From Pseudomonas viridiflava (GTDB lineage: Bacteria; Pseudomonadota; Gammaproteobacteria; Pseudomonadales; Pseudomonadaceae), in NCBI RefSeq assembly GCF_900583165.1, contig NZ_UTKY01000028.1, positions 26,118 through 90,117 on the forward strand: a stretch of 64,000 bases of DNA. Reading direction: 5' to 3'. Below the pieces are notes generated by a model, which saw only the letters and a list, made by a program, of their open reading frames with translations, had not been told where the DNA came from and did no database searches. Below are positions 50,888-60,602 of this stretch, in pieces. The position numbers and the translations under genes were made by a program. Position 1 is the first letter of the stretch. Every line of letters begins with the position of its first letter.

Positions 50888-51706
50888 ATGCAGATGCACC
50901 CCAACAAGGACACCCAGCTGTGTATGTCGCTGTCGGCGCGTCCCGGGAATTTTGGCCTGCGTTTTCATAACCACCTGTACGAACAGCTGGGTCTGAACTT
51001 CTACTATAAGGCCTTCAGCAGCCAGGATTTACCCGGCGCGATCGGTGGTATCCGCGCCTTGGGCGTGCGTGGTTGCGGGGTTTCGATGCCGTTCAAGGAA
51101 GCCGCTATTGCCCTGGTGGACGAGTTGGACGATTCGGTTCAAGCCATCGATTCGCTCAACACCATCGTTAACACCAACGGCCACCTCAAGGCCTACAACA
51201 CCGACTACATCGCCATCGAGCAACTGCTCAAAACCCACGCAGTGCCAAAGGACTCGACCTTCGCTTTGCGCGGCAGTGGCGGCATGGCCAAGGCAGTGGC
51301 AAGTGCCTTGCGTGATGGTGGTTACGCCAACGGCGTGATCATCGCGCGCAACGAAGCGGCAGGCCGGGCTTTGGCGCAGAACCTGGGGTATGAATGGCGC
51401 GCTGAACTGGGCGAATTGCGTCCACAGATGCTGATCAACGTGACGCCTATCGGCATGACCGGCGGGCCTGAGGCGGATGCGCTGGCGTTTGATGCCGAGG
51501 CGGTGGATGCTGCCGACACTGTGTTCGATGTGGTGGCGATCCCCTCGGAAACCCCCTTGATCGTGCGCGGGCGGGCCCAAGGCAAGCGGGTTATTACAGG
51601 GTTGGAAGTCATTGCAATCCAAGCGTTGGAGCAATTTGTGCTCTATACCGGAGTGCGCCCGACCGATGAACAGTTTCAGGCGGCAGTGGCCTTCGCCCGA
51701 AGCTAA
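50888..51706 (+). CDS. Shikimate-dehydrogenase-like protein (SdhL/HI0607 type)
   Basis: A 272-residue NADP-dependent oxidoreductase of the shikimate dehydrogenase superfamily. The substrate domain contains LCMSLSARPGNFGLRFHNHL and GCGVSMPFKEAAI with the catalytic Lys, then AIDSLNTIVNTNGHLKAYNT and DY. The Rossmann part has FALRGSGGMAKAVASAL and IARNEAAGRALA. The LSARPGNFG block in place of the AroE SxSP region is the SdhL-type feature. AGGAG precedes ATG 50888 by 7 bases. Shikimate turnover in this type is poor, so the true substrate may be another metabolite. Confidence 0.8.
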   Translation: MQMHPNKDTQLCMSLSARPGNFGLRFHNHLYEQLGLNFYYKAFSSQDLPGAIGGIRALGVRGCGVSMPFKEAAIALVDELDDSVQAIDSLNTIVNTNGHLKAYNTDYIAIEQLLKTHAVPKDSTFALRGSGGMAKAVASALRDGGYANGVIIARNEAAGRALAQNLGYEWRAELGELRPQMLINVTPIGMTGGPEADALAFDAEAVDAADTVFDVVAIPSETPLIVRGRAQGKRVITGLEVIAIQALEQFVLYTGVRPTDEQFQAAVAFARS

Positions 51707-51722
51707 AGTTTTGCGCAGGCCC

Positions 51723-51815
51723 AATGTGGGAGCGGGCTTGCTCGCGAAAGCGTAGTGTCAGTCAACACATGCATTACTGAACCACCGCTTTCGCGAGCAA
51801 GCCCGCTCCCACATT
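51723..51815. repeat. REP-type palindrome pair, near-perfect
   Basis: AATGTGGGAGCGGGCTTGCT and its complement GAGCAAGCCCGCTCCCACATT enclose about 30 bases with GTGTCAGTCAAC. The arms are about 30 bases each with few mismatches, giving a long cruciform or a bidirectional transcription stop between convergent genes. Confidence 0.85.
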
Positions 51816-51825
51816 TTTTACCGTG

Positions 51826-52476
51826 TTATGCCTGTTCCAACTGTGCCAAGCGTTCTTCCAATGCAGCAATTCGCGCTTCCAGCTCCTCGATGCGCTCGGC
51901 TGAAACACCGCTGGCCCCACGCTCTACCGGGCTACCGCGAGCGCTGATAATCGCCTCTATATCCGCCGGGTCACCCAACGCATGGGTATATCGATCTTCC
52001 CGCTGCCCCGCCTGACGCGGTACCAACAGTGCCAACCCCCGCGCGATCAAACGCTCAAGCTGGTGCACCACCTGTTCGGCGTCTTCAAAGTCATGCATGC
52101 GTCCGCTGCGGGTAAGCAGTTCGTTAACCGTCTGTGGCCCACGCAGGAATAACAAGCCAATCAGGATTACTTGGGCTGGCACCAATTCCAGCGCCTTGTC
52201 CACGCGATGCTCCCAGCGGTCGGCACGGCTGCCCATTACCAGGCGAGTAAACCCCTGGCCTTCCAGCGCACGCAGGCTCTGGCCGACCTGGCCTTGGCTG
52301 AGGTTGGTGACTGGCTCGCGGCTGGTCTTCTGATTGCAAGCCAGCACCAGGGCATTGAGGGTCAGGGGGTAGGTTTCCGGGTTGGTCGCCTGTTTTTCGA
52401 TCAGGCAGCCCAGGATGCGGATTTCCGTGCTGTTCAGGCGCGGCTCAGGGGTCTCGTTCTCGTGCTCGGCGGTCAT
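51826..52476 (-). CDS. YceH-family (DUF480) protein
   Basis: A 216-residue protein with two winged-helix modules. [20 protein letters not shown] and [20 protein letters not shown] open the first and match the YceH family; [20 protein letters not shown] starts the second. A C-terminal coiled coil ([20 protein letters not shown]) ends it. Function is unknown; DNA binding is likely from the fold. Confidence 0.88.
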   Translation of the reverse strand: MTAEHENETPEPRLNSTEIRILGCLIEKQATNPETYPLTLNALVLACNQKTSREPVTNLSQGQVGQSLRALEGQGFTRLVMGSRADRWEHRVDKALELVPAQVILIGLLFLRGPQTVNELLTRSGRMHDFEDAEQVVHQLERLIARGLALLVPRQAGQREDRYTHALGDPADIEAIISARGSPVERGASGVSAERIEELEARIAALEERLAQLEQA

Positions 52477-52583
52477 CGCGCTTTCCCTATGCAGTGAAGC
52501 GCCTAGCGTAAGCCTGAAAAAATAAAAGACAAGCGACAGGCAGGTCTATAATCGCCGCCCGTGCCATTAACCATGAGACTGCC

Positions 52584-53093
52584 ATGACTATTTCCCTGTA
52601 CGCCGCCTCCATCCCAGTCTTCAAGCAAATGCTCACCGCCTTGAGCGGCGTGTTGACCAAAGCCGAAGCCCACGCCACCGCCAAGAACATCGAGCCCAAC
52701 GCCCTGCTGCAAGCGCGTCTGTTTCCGGACATGTTCCAACTGGTGCGCCAGGTCCAGATCGCCGTCGACTTCGCCAAAGGCGTCTCCGCGCGCCTGGCCG
52801 AGATCGAAGTGCCTAAATACGAAGATGGCGAAGTGACCTTTGCCGACCTGCAAGCCCTGATCACCAAGGTGCTGGCCTTCCTCGACACCGTCCAGCCTGA
52901 GCAAGTCGACGGCAAAGAAGGCATCGAGATCATCACCCGCCCGGGCACGCCTAAAGAGAAGCGCTTCAGCGGCCAGTCCTACCTGCTGACCTACGGCCTG
53001 CCGCAGTTCTTCTTCCACGTCACCACTGCATACGCTTTGCTGCGTCACAACGGTGTTGAAGTGGGCAAGCGCGACTACATGGGCGCGTTCTAA
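52584..53093 (+). CDS. DUF1993-family protein
   Basis: A 169-residue protein starting MTISLYAASIPVFKQMLTAL. LLQARLFPDMFQLVRQVQIA and YEDGEVTFADLQALITKVLA are DUF1993 blocks. The C-terminus (SYLLTYGLPQFFFHVTTAYA, HNGVEVGKRDYMGAF) is also conserved in the family. It is a predicted helical DinB-like fold. No function is known. A strong terminator follows 8 bases after the stop. Confidence 0.88.
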   Translation: MTISLYAASIPVFKQMLTALSGVLTKAEAHATAKNIEPNALLQARLFPDMFQLVRQVQIAVDFAKGVSARLAEIEVPKYEDGEVTFADLQALITKVLAFLDTVQPEQVDGKEGIEIITRPGTPKEKRFSGQSYLLTYGLPQFFFHVTTAYALLRHNGVEVGKRDYMGAF

Positions 53094-53101
53094 GCAGCCA
53101 T

Positions 53102-53145
53102 AAAAAAACCGGGGCGGTTCACTCAAGAACCGTCCCGGTTTTTTT
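53102..53145. terminator. Bidirectional rho-independent terminator
   Basis: AAAAAAACCGGGGCGGTT and AACCGTCCCGGTTTTTTT form an 18-base stem with one mismatch and an 8-base loop. It serves the DUF1993 gene on plus and sstT on minus. Confidence 0.92.
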
Positions 53146-53156
53146 GTGCCTGAATG

Positions 53157-54377
53157 TTAAGCCGGCTGTTCTTCCTTGCCCAGGCAAGCGGCGGCGGTGA
53201 ACAGCACATCAGTAGACGAATTCAGCGCGGTTTCCGCCGAATCCTGCAGTACACCAATGATGAAACCGACGGCCACTACTTGCATGGCGATCTCGCTGGG
53301 GATGCCAAACAGGCTGCATGCCAGCGGAATCAGCAACAACGAGCCACCCGCCACACCCGATGCGCCACAGGCACAGATCGCAGCGACCACGCTGAGCAGC
53401 ACGGCAGTCGGCAGGTCGACGGCAATGCCCAGGGTGTGGACGGCGGCCAGGGTTAGCACGGTGATGGTGATTGCTGCACCGGCCATATTGATGGTGGCAC
53501 CCAGGGGGATGGAGACCGAGTAGGTGTCTTCATGCAAGCCCAGGCGTTTGCTCAAGGCCAGGTTGACTGGAATATTCGCCGCCGAACTGCGGGTGAAAAA
53601 CGCGGTGATGCCGCTCTCGCGCAGGCACAACAGCACCAGCGGGTACGGGTTGCGACGCAGCTTCCAAAAGACGATGGCCGGGTTGACCACCAAGGCCACG
53701 AATAGCATGCAGCCGATCAACACCACCAGCAGGTGAGCATAGCCGAGCAGGGCGCCAAAGCCCGAGGTGGCCAGGGTCGAGGCCACCAGGCCGAAGATGC
53801 CCAGGGGCGCAAAGCGGATCACCACGCGCACGATCAACGTCACGCCGTTGGACAGATCATCCAGTACCGTACGGGTGGTTTCCCCTGCATGGCGAATGGC
53901 AACGCCCATACCAATGGCCCAGGCCAGGATGCCAATGAAGTTAGCGTTCATCAACGCGCTGACCGGGTTGTCGACCACACTGAGCAGCAGGCTTTGCAGC
54001 ACCTCACCAATGCCGCCCGGTGCACTGACGGTGGCGTCATGGGTGGCCAGCACCAGCGAGGACGGAAACCACATGCTCGCGATCACCGCGACGACTGCGG
54101 CCGCAAAGGTGCCCAGCAGGTACAGGAACAGAATCGGCTTGATATGGGTTTCCTGGCCATGTTTATGGTTGGCGATCGACGCCATCACCAACACAAACAC
54201 CAGGATCGGCGCCACGGCCTTGAGTGCGGTAACAAAAACCTTGCCGATGAACCCAGTGGCTTTGGCCGCCTCAGGCAGGAGCAAGGCCAGCAGGATACCG
54301 GCGATCAGGCCGATGACGATTTGGGTAACCAGGCTGACGCGGGTGAGTCGTTGCAGCAGGGAAGGGGCAGCAGTCAT
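53157..54377 (-). CDS. sstT: Serine/threonine:sodium symporter
   Basis: A 406-residue DAACS-family transporter with the usual SstT length. [20 protein letters not shown] opens it; [60 protein letters not shown] and [20 protein letters not shown] give the re-entrant loop and sodium/substrate site segments of the family. It imports Ser and Thr with Na+. It ends near the bidirectional terminator. Single gene on its strand. Confidence 0.93.
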   Translation of the reverse strand: MTAAPSLLQRLTRVSLVTQIVIGLIAGILLALLLPEAAKATGFIGKVFVTALKAVAPILVFVLVMASIANHKHGQETHIKPILFLYLLGTFAAAVVAVIASMWFPSSLVLATHDATVSAPGGIGEVLQSLLLSVVDNPVSALMNANFIGILAWAIGMGVAIRHAGETTRTVLDDLSNGVTLIVRVVIRFAPLGIFGLVASTLATSGFGALLGYAHLLVVLIGCMLFVALVVNPAIVFWKLRRNPYPLVLLCLRESGITAFFTRSSAANIPVNLALSKRLGLHEDTYSVSIPLGATINMAGAAITITVLTLAAVHTLGIAVDLPTAVLLSVVAAICACGASGVAGGSLLLIPLACSLFGIPSEIAMQVVAVGFIIGVLQDSAETALNSSTDVLFTAAACLGKEEQPA

Positions 54378-54618
54378 AAACAGTTGTCTCTAGTTTTTTT
54401 AGTAGGGCGCAGCATTGCAGGCAGAATGGGCTGTAGGAAGCAGGCGCGGAGTCTAGCATGCTGTAGGAAGTGTCCCTGTGTGTGCGGCATTGCGTCGCTT
54501 GTGTCCGTCAGCCTTCGCCCGTGCCGGACATACTCTGTTAAGATTCTCGCCTCTCACCTTTCCTATCTGTCAGCGGGCCCTTTGGGCTGTCGTTGATGTC
54601 GTTGTTTCTGGAGTTTTC

Positions 54619-55776
54619 ATGCTGTTTCCCATCCTGCTGCTGTCAGCCGCCGGCTTTACCGTGCTGACCACGGAGTTCATCATCGTCGGCCTGTTGCCGG
54701 CCATCGCCCGCGACCTGAATGTCAGCGTGTCCCAGGCTGGGTTGCTGGTGACCTTATTCGCGTTCACCGTGGCCGCCTTTGGGCCATTTCTTACTGCGTA
54801 CTTCGCGCGATTCCAGCGCAAGCGCTTGTTTATCACCATCCTGATCATGTTTGCGGTGGCCAATACCGTGGCCGCGCTAGCGCCGAATATCTGGGTAATG
54901 GCCTTTGCGCGGTTGATTCCGGCATTGGGCTTGCCGGTGTTCTGGGCCCTGGCCAGTGAAACGGCGGTGGATATCGTTGGCCCGGAATTCGCCGGGCGCG
55001 CCATTGAGAAGATCGGCTTCGGCATCGTCTGCGCCACGGTGTTCGGCATTCCGGTGGGCACCTTGATTTCCGATATGTTTGGCTGGCGCACGGCCTTTGC
55101 CATCCTCGCCGTGGTGGCGTTGGCCAAGGCCTTGCTGCTGTTTATCTACCTGCCGGTGACCCAACCCAAGAACGATGAAGTCACATTGCGCTCGCAATTC
55201 AAGATCCTGCGCAACCCTCTGATGCAGGGGCATATCTTGTTGTCAATCCTGGTGTTCAGCGGCATGTTCACGGCCTATACGTACCTGGCGGACATCCTCG
55301 AACGCTTGGCTGGGTTCGATGGCACGCTGGTGGGTTGGTGCCTGATGGGCTTTGGCGCAGTCGGTTTGATCGGCAATTCCCTGGGCGGCCGCGCGGTGGA
55401 CCGTCATCCGCTGATTGCGTCCATGGTGTTCTGCGGCTTTATGATTGCCGGCATGGTAGCGCTGGTGCCGGCAATTCACTCCACCATCGGCCTGGCAGCG
55501 GCGATGGCAGTGTGGGGCGTGACCCAGGCGGCGATGTTCCTGGTCAGCCATGTGCGCTTGATGAAGGCCGCGCCGCATGCGCCGGCGTTTGCCGCGTCGC
55601 TGAATATTGCCGGTGCCAATCTGGGCATCGGCCTTGGGGCAATGGTCGGCGGGCATGTGATCGACACCCTCGGCCTGGGCAGCCTGGGGTTTGCGGCGTC
55701 CGGGTTTATCCTGGTGTCGATCCTGCTGGCGTTGTGGCTGATGACCGCCAAACAGCCAGTCGCCGCCAGCGCCTGA
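54619..55776 (+). CDS. MFS transporter, AraJ/sugar-efflux type
   Basis: A 385-residue major facilitator protein with 12 segments. LSAAGFTVLTTEFIIVGLLP is a typical first segment of the AraJ/PbuE/NepI group, and ARFQRKRLFITILIMFAVAN is the loop 2-3 motif. ATG 54619 has CTGGAG 6 bases upstream; upstream in-frame codons overlap non-coding sequence. It is convergent with the nhaR gene, 4 bases away. The substrate is unknown. Confidence 0.87.
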   Translation: MLFPILLLSAAGFTVLTTEFIIVGLLPAIARDLNVSVSQAGLLVTLFAFTVAAFGPFLTAYFARFQRKRLFITILIMFAVANTVAALAPNIWVMAFARLIPALGLPVFWALASETAVDIVGPEFAGRAIEKIGFGIVCATVFGIPVGTLISDMFGWRTAFAILAVVALAKALLLFIYLPVTQPKNDEVTLRSQFKILRNPLMQGHILLSILVFSGMFTAYTYLADILERLAGFDGTLVGWCLMGFGAVGLIGNSLGGRAVDRHPLIASMVFCGFMIAGMVALVPAIHSTIGLAAAMAVWGVTQAAMFLVSHVRLMKAAPHAPAFAASLNIAGANLGIGLGAMVGGHVIDTLGLGSLGFAASGFILVSILLALWLMTAKQPVAASA

Positions 55777-55780
55777 GCGA

Positions 55781-56692
55781 TCAGGGCAGGGCGGTGAACA
55801 ACTCGCGCCGGGCACCTTCGGTAATCGCCACGATGCCGGGGTGCTTGACCTTGCGTTCCACCGAGATCGCGTAGAACGACTCGGTGACCGCATCGGTCTG
55901 GCCAATGAGCGCCACACCGTACTGGCGTACCACCTCATCGGCGATCACGCTGGGGGCGATGAAGATCCCGCTGCCGGATTGGCCGAAAGCCTGCATCAGG
56001 GCGCTGTCGTCGAACTCGCCGATGATTTTTGGTTGTATCTGCTGTTCGGCGAACCAGCGCTGCAAACGGCTGCGCACCACCGTCTCCGCCCCTGGAATCA
56101 ATAGTGGAGCGCCCTGCAAACACTGTGGGAAAGCGCCACCGTATGCGTCAGCCAGGGCCTGGGTGGCGAAGAAACTGATGCCGCATTCCCCGAGTTTTTG
56201 GCTGTAGCCTTTGATGTCCAGGTGCGTAGGCATCGGGCTGTCGGAGATCACCAGGTCCAAGCGCTGGATTGCCAGGTCGGCCAGCAGGCGCTCAAGTTTG
56301 TCTTCACGGCAGGTGATACGAATCGGCTCGCTCAGTTCCATGGTCGGCGCGATCAGCCGATAGACGATGGACTTGGGCACCACATCCGCCACCCCAACGC
56401 GAAACACGATCTGCTGTTCATTAGGCTGGGCGCGCAATATAGCTTCCAACTCATTGCCGGTCTGGAACATCTGCTCGGCGTAGGGCAGGGCCTGGCGCCC
56501 GGCTTCCGTGAGTTCAAGCTGGCGGCCAACCCGCTGAAACAGCGCGATACCAAAGGTTTGCTCCAGCAGGCTGATCTGCCCGCTGATGGTCTGTGGCGTG
56601 AGGTTCAACTGCTCACAGGCGCGTACGATGCTGCCGGTCTTGGCTACCACCCAAAAGTAATGCAGTTGGCGATAATTGAGCATGGCGGCCAT
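55781..56692 (-). CDS. nhaR: LysR-family regulator NhaR
   Basis: A 303-residue LysR-type regulator. The winged HTH contains LNYRQLHYFWVVAKTGSIVR and ACEQLNLTPQTISGQISLLE, and the family-specific YFW and QTISGQI match E. coli NhaR. The C-terminal effector domain contains VGVADVVPKSIVYRLIAP and LDLVISDSPMP. E. coli NhaR activates a Na+/H+ antiporter gene; no antiporter is adjacent here. Starts at 56692 and 56683 are both possible. It is divergent from a small lipoprotein gene. Confidence 0.87.
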   Translation of the reverse strand: MAAMLNYRQLHYFWVVAKTGSIVRACEQLNLTPQTISGQISLLEQTFGIALFQRVGRQLELTEAGRQALPYAEQMFQTGNELEAILRAQPNEQQIVFRVGVADVVPKSIVYRLIAPTMELSEPIRITCREDKLERLLADLAIQRLDLVISDSPMPTHLDIKGYSQKLGECGISFFATQALADAYGGAFPQCLQGAPLLIPGAETVVRSRLQRWFAEQQIQPKIIGEFDDSALMQAFGQSGSGIFIAPSVIADEVVRQYGVALIGQTDAVTESFYAISVERKVKHPGIVAITEGARRELFTALP

Positions 56693-56817
56693 CACTTCGT
56701 AAAAATCGAAGTATACGCGAGAAAAATACGAATTTTCCTGAACTGTTCGTCTGCATAGAATGCCTCGCTATCGCGGGGCCACTATTTGGACCCAATGGTT
56801 CTAACGAGGAATACATC

Positions 56818-57069
56818 ATGAAACTCAATTCTCTCGGCGCGGCCTCGCTGCTTGCGCTTTCATTGGTAGTGATCAGCGGTTGCGATCAGGTTGAAAAAAG
56901 CGCCCAGCAGGTGTTGGGTAAAGCGACCGAGTCGGCCAAGCAAGCGATCGATGATACCCACAAGGCCGCCGAGCAGGCATTGAGTGAGGCGACACAAGGC
57001 CTGATCAGCCCTGAGAAAAAAGACGAAGAAGCTGAAAATGCTTCGGAATCTGATCGAAAAGAAGCTTAA
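56818..57069 (+). CDS. Small lipoprotein, Ala/Lys-rich
   Basis: An 83-residue lipoprotein with signal LALSLVVISGC. The mature chain (DQVEKSAQQVLGKATESAKQ, AIDDTHKAAEQALSEATQG) is an amphipathic helix with alternating Ala and Lys/Glu, then a charged tail. It resembles LEA-like or Lpp-like envelope stress peptides. AACGAGGAATACATC lies upstream of the ATG. The TerC-family gene starts 29 bases downstream, so the pair may be co-transcribed. Confidence 0.75.
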   Translation: MKLNSLGAASLLALSLVVISGCDQVEKSAQQVLGKATESAKQAIDDTHKAAEQALSEATQGLISPEKKDEEAENASESDRKEA

Positions 57070-57098
57070 TTACCCCAGCACAACGTCAGGACTGACCT

Positions 57099-57848
57099 AT
57101 GGATTACCTTTTACAACTGGCCGCAAGCCCTACCGCCTGGGTCGCTTTGGCCACCTTGATCGTCATGGAAATCGTGCTGGGCATCGATAACCTGATCTTT
57201 ATCTCGATCCTCACCAATAAATTACCCGAGCAGCACCGGGCCAAAGCACGGCGCATCGGTATCAGCATGGCGTTGGTATTGCGCTTGGGCCTATTGAGCA
57301 CCATCGCCTTTATCGTGCAACTGACCACGCCGGTGTTCGAAGTGCTGGGCCAGGCGTTTTCGTGGAAGGACATGATCCTGATCGCCGGTGGCTTATTCCT
57401 GGTCTGGAAGGCTACTACCGAGATCCATCACAGCATGGACCCGGAGCCTGAAGAGAAAGCCAGCGTCAGCAACACGGTCGCCATCGGTTTCGCGGCGGCC
57501 ATCGGTCAAATCCTGCTGCTGGACCTGGTGTTTTCCATCGACAGCATCATTACCGCCGTGGGCATGACCGAGCACTTGCCGATCATGATCATCGCCGTGG
57601 TGACCTCGGTGATCGTCATGTTGGTAGCGGCCGAGCCGTTGGCCAAGTTCATCAACGACAACCCGACTGTGGTGATGCTGGCCCTGGGCTTCTTGATCAT
57701 GATCGGCATGACGCTGATCGCCGAAGGCTTCGGTGCCCATGTGCCTAAAGGTTACGTGTACGCAGCCATGGCGTTCTCGGCCGCGATCGAGTGCCTGAAC
57801 ATCGCGCGGCGCAATCGCCACAAGCGGTTGCTGGCTGCTCGCCAATAA
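57099..57848 (+). CDS. TerC-family integral membrane protein
   Basis: A 249-residue membrane protein of about seven segments. [20 protein letters not shown] and [20 protein letters not shown] carry the paired acidic GIDN and SIDS motifs of the TerC/Alx/YgdQ family, thought to handle Mn2+ or other metal ions. [20 protein letters not shown] ends the core. It follows a small lipoprotein gene by 29 bases. A nested palindrome and terminator lie downstream. Confidence 0.9.
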   Translation: MDYLLQLAASPTAWVALATLIVMEIVLGIDNLIFISILTNKLPEQHRAKARRIGISMALVLRLGLLSTIAFIVQLTTPVFEVLGQAFSWKDMILIAGGLFLVWKATTEIHHSMDPEPEEKASVSNTVAIGFAAAIGQILLLDLVFSIDSIITAVGMTEHLPIMIIAVVTSVIVMLVAAEPLAKFINDNPTVVMLALGFLIMIGMTLIAEGFGAHVPKGYVYAAMAFSAAIECLNIARRNRHKRLLAARQ

Positions 57849-57855
57849 TCTGCAG

Positions 57856-57982
57856 TGAGCGGGCTTGCCCCGCGCTGGGCTGCGAAGCAGCCCTAAAAAC
57901 CAAACGCCGCATTCTGTCTGACAGAATGCGGCGTTTTTATTGGGGCTGCTTCGCAGCCCAGCGCGGGCCAAGCCCGCTCACT
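57856..57982. repeat. Nested palindrome: long inverted repeat around a terminator
   Basis: Outer arms 57856-57894 and 57944-57982 (39 bases each) are almost exact inverted copies, starting GTGAGCGGGCTTGCCC. Inside is a second perfect hairpin, AAACGCCGCATTCTGTC / GACAGAATGCGGCGTTT at 57903-57937, followed by T's. The inner hairpin is the transcription terminator for both convergent genes; the outer repeat belongs to the REP-like family. Confidence 0.88.
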
Positions 57983-57986
57983 ACAA

Positions 57987-58688
57987 TCAGGAGTCGGCGC
58001 TAATTTGTGTTGGGTCCGGGCAACTCTCGTCACCGTTGTTCAAACCTTGCTTATAGTTGCGGCTAAGCAGCGAAGCCTTGCCGTTATGCCAGGTCAGCGT
58101 CAGCACATACAACGTGTCGTAATCACTGCCAGACCAATCGTCGGTGATGGTGTGCTTTTCGCCCGAGGCTTCGCTGGCCACCTTGTTGATCAACTCCGGC
58201 AGGTAGCCGTGGGACCAGGCGGTGTAGATGGTCGCGTTGTGGTACTTGTCTTCCACAAGCTCATCGGCCAGGTCGCTGGTGTCATTCGCCGAAAAATTGA
58301 TGTTCACCGGCAGCCCGAGCTTGATGGCGCTGGGACTAATAGTCATCAGGGGGCGAATGTAGCTGTAGGAATTATCCAGCTCGCCTTCCTCGACATTACG
58401 TGTGGGGTTGGCGGCAAACACAAAATCGGCCTTGCCGAATTTTTCCGGCAGCAGGGTGGCCAGGTTCATTGCCCGGTTGAGGCCCTGGCAATTGAGCTGG
58501 CCGAGGCCACCGGCAGGTTTTTCGCCGTGACGCAGGAACACCAGGGTTTGCACGCCGTCGGCCTGTTCGGCTTTGCTGGTGCGCGATTCCAGGGTCAGGC
58601 CGATGGCGCCGCCTACCAGCAGCAGCGGCAACATGATGTATGAATAACGTTTCAGGCGTTTCGCAAGGCGCAGAGGCTTGATGGTCAT
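57987..58688 (-). CDS. Membrane-anchored histidine phosphatase family protein
   Basis: A 233-residue protein with one N-terminal membrane segment (about 15-33, YIMLPLLLVGGAIGLTL) and a periplasmic or cytoplasmic phosphoglycerate-mutase-like domain. VFLRHGEKPAGGLGQLNCQG contains the RHG catalytic His; FAANPTRNVEEGELDNSYSY and YTAWSHGYLPELINKVA supply the second His. The second motif differs from classic phosphatases but keeps SHG. The substrate is unknown. Convergent with terC. Confidence 0.8.
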   Translation of the reverse strand: MTIKPLRLAKRLKRYSYIMLPLLLVGGAIGLTLESRTSKAEQADGVQTLVFLRHGEKPAGGLGQLNCQGLNRAMNLATLLPEKFGKADFVFAANPTRNVEEGELDNSYSYIRPLMTISPSAIKLGLPVNINFSANDTSDLADELVEDKYHNATIYTAWSHGYLPELINKVASEASGEKHTITDDWSGSDYDTLYVLTLTWHNGKASLLSRNYKQGLNNGDESCPDPTQISADS

Positions 58689-58939
58689 AGGTGTCGAGTC
58701 TTAAATGCATCGGATTAAGGCTGACATGCCTGGCCCCAGTGACGCATCCTGCGTCCTGCGGTGTTCCTTGTCGTTATAGCAAGGTGCCTCCATTCACCGA
58801 TCAAGCGCACTTAAGAGTGCGCAAGGGCGTATTGGTTCGCCCACGCGGGATAATAGCCCGCTGATGTTGCGCATTCGTGACCCATGCAGGACATCGGTCA
58901 GATGACTATGATGGAGGCTTTAAGCTCAGGGGTTTCCCG

Positions 58940-59638
58940 ATGAACGCTCTCGCTGCCTTCCCGATCAATAGCAAATGGCCTGCCCAGCACCCGGAGCGCC
59001 TGCAACTGTACTCGCTACCCACTCCCAACGGGGTAAAAGTGTCGATCATGCTCGAAGAGCTTGGCCTGCCTTACGAGGCACATAAGGTCAGCTTCGACAC
59101 CCAGGATCAGTTGTCCCCGGAGTTTTTGTCCCTGAACCCCAACAACAAGATTCCCGCGATCATCGACCCCAATGGCCCCGGTGGTGTGCCGTTGGCGTTG
59201 TTCGAGTCTGGTGCGATCCTGATCTATCTGGCAGAAAAAACCAGCCAACTGCTCTCCGAAGACCCGGCCACCCGCTACGAAACCCTTCAATGGCTGATGT
59301 TCCAGATGGGCGGTATCGGCCCGATGTTTGGCCAACTGGGCTTCTTCAATAAATTCGCCGGCAAGGCCTACGAAGACAAACGCCCCCGGGACCGCTACGC
59401 CGCTGAGTCCCGACGCCTGCTGGATGTGCTGGAAAAACGCCTGCTGGGCCGCACCTGGATCATGGGCGACGAGTACAGCATCGCTGACATCGCTACCTTC
59501 CCGTGGATTCGCAACCTGATTGGTTTCTACGAATCCGGCGACCTGGTGGGCATTGCCGACTTCCCCAATGTACTGCGCGCGCTGGACGGCTTTGTTGCAC
59601 GCCCGGCTGTGATCCGTGGCCTGAATATTCCGAGCTGA
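58940..59638 (+). CDS. Glutathione S-transferase, YghU/YfcG-like
   Basis: A 232-residue GST. The thioredoxin-like part begins LQLYSLPTPNGVKVSIMLEE and has NNKIPAIIDPNG with the cis-Pro, then ALFESGAILIYLAEK for glutathione binding. The helical domain has QMGGIGPMFGQLGFFNKFAG and GDEYSIADIATFPWIRNL. The NG-K start and PMFGQLGFF are nu-class features linked to disulfide reductase activity. ATG 58940 has AGGGG upstream. The PhzF gene begins 4 bases after its stop, so they form an operon. Confidence 0.9.
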   Translation: MNALAAFPINSKWPAQHPERLQLYSLPTPNGVKVSIMLEELGLPYEAHKVSFDTQDQLSPEFLSLNPNNKIPAIIDPNGPGGVPLALFESGAILIYLAEKTSQLLSEDPATRYETLQWLMFQMGGIGPMFGQLGFFNKFAGKAYEDKRPRDRYAAESRRLLDVLEKRLLGRTWIMGDEYSIADIATFPWIRNLIGFYESGDLVGIADFPNVLRALDGFVARPAVIRGLNIPS

Positions 59639-59642
59639 GCCG

Positions 59643-60485
59643 ATGCCGACTTTTGATTTCAAACAACTGGATGTGTTCAGCAGCGTGCCCCTTAAAGGCA
59701 ACCCGCTGGCCGTGGTGTTTGGCGCCGACAGCCTGACAGACCAGCAAATGGCCGATTTCGCCAACTGGACCAACCTCAGCGAAACTACATTTTTGCTTAC
59801 CCCGCGCGACCCCAAGGCTGACTACCGGGTGCGCATTTTTACAACCTTGAAGGAACTGCCTTTCGCCGGTCATCCGACGCTGGGCAGTTGCCACGCTTGG
59901 CTGCAAGCCGGCGGCGTTCCGAAAGGTGAAGAGATCATCCAGGAGTGCGAAATCGGCCTGGTGCGCATCCGTCGCCAGGGCGCCGAGCTGGCGTTTATTG
60001 CGCCGCCTTTGTTGCGCTCCGGCGCGGTGGAGGCGCCTTTGCTTGAGCGCGTACGCCTGGGGTTGGGCCTGAGCCCGCAAGCCATCGTACGCAGCCAGTG
60101 GGTCGACAACGGTGCGGGATGGTTGGCGCTGATGCTGGCCGATCGCAATCAGGTACTGGATTTGCAGCCAGACTACTCGCAGTTGCACGGCTTGGCCGTG
60201 GGCGTGATTGCCCCGTGCGACCCCGCTCGCGACGACGTGAACGCTCAGTTTGAAGTGCGTGCCTTTGTCGCAGGCGACGGCGCCCAGGAAGACCCGGCCA
60301 CCGGCAGCCTGAATGCTGGTGTCGCCCAATGGTTGCTTGCAGAAGGCCTGGCACCGGAGCGCTTCGTGGTCAGCCAGGGCACGGCGCTTGGGCGTGCTGG
60401 ACGTATTCGTGTTGAACGCCAGGGCGATGAAATTTGGGTCGGCGGCGCCGTTGCGGTGTGCATCGAGGGGCGTCTACAGCTCTAG
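59643..60485 (+). CDS. PhzF-family isomerase/epimerase-like protein
   Basis: A 280-residue protein with the PhzF/DapF-type two-domain fold. KQLDVFSSVPLKGNPLAVVF is the standard PhzF opening; LSETTFLLTPRDPKADYRVR carries the catalytic Glu region; ELPFAGHPTLGSCHAW and EDPATGSLNAGVAQWL are family signatures. No phenazine genes are nearby, so phenazine synthesis is not implied. It is the second gene after the GST. The substrate is unknown. Confidence 0.9.
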   Translation: MPTFDFKQLDVFSSVPLKGNPLAVVFGADSLTDQQMADFANWTNLSETTFLLTPRDPKADYRVRIFTTLKELPFAGHPTLGSCHAWLQAGGVPKGEEIIQECEIGLVRIRRQGAELAFIAPPLLRSGAVEAPLLERVRLGLGLSPQAIVRSQWVDNGAGWLALMLADRNQVLDLQPDYSQLHGLAVGVIAPCDPARDDVNAQFEVRAFVAGDGAQEDPATGSLNAGVAQWLLAEGLAPERFVVSQGTALGRAGRIRVERQGDEIWVGGAVAVCIEGRLQL

Positions 60486-60602
60486 ATCAATACATTATTA
60501 CGGCCCGAGCAATACACTATTGGCCCCTCGGCGTTTGTGCTGCGCATGCCAGTGGGCATAAGCTTTCGCCCCAAAGATTTTCGTCATTATTTCAGGACAG
60601 CC

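Noticed and set aside
59643..60485. Phenazine biosynthesis
   Set aside because: A PhzF-family protein alone; no phzABCDEG genes nearby, and PhzF homologues are widespread.
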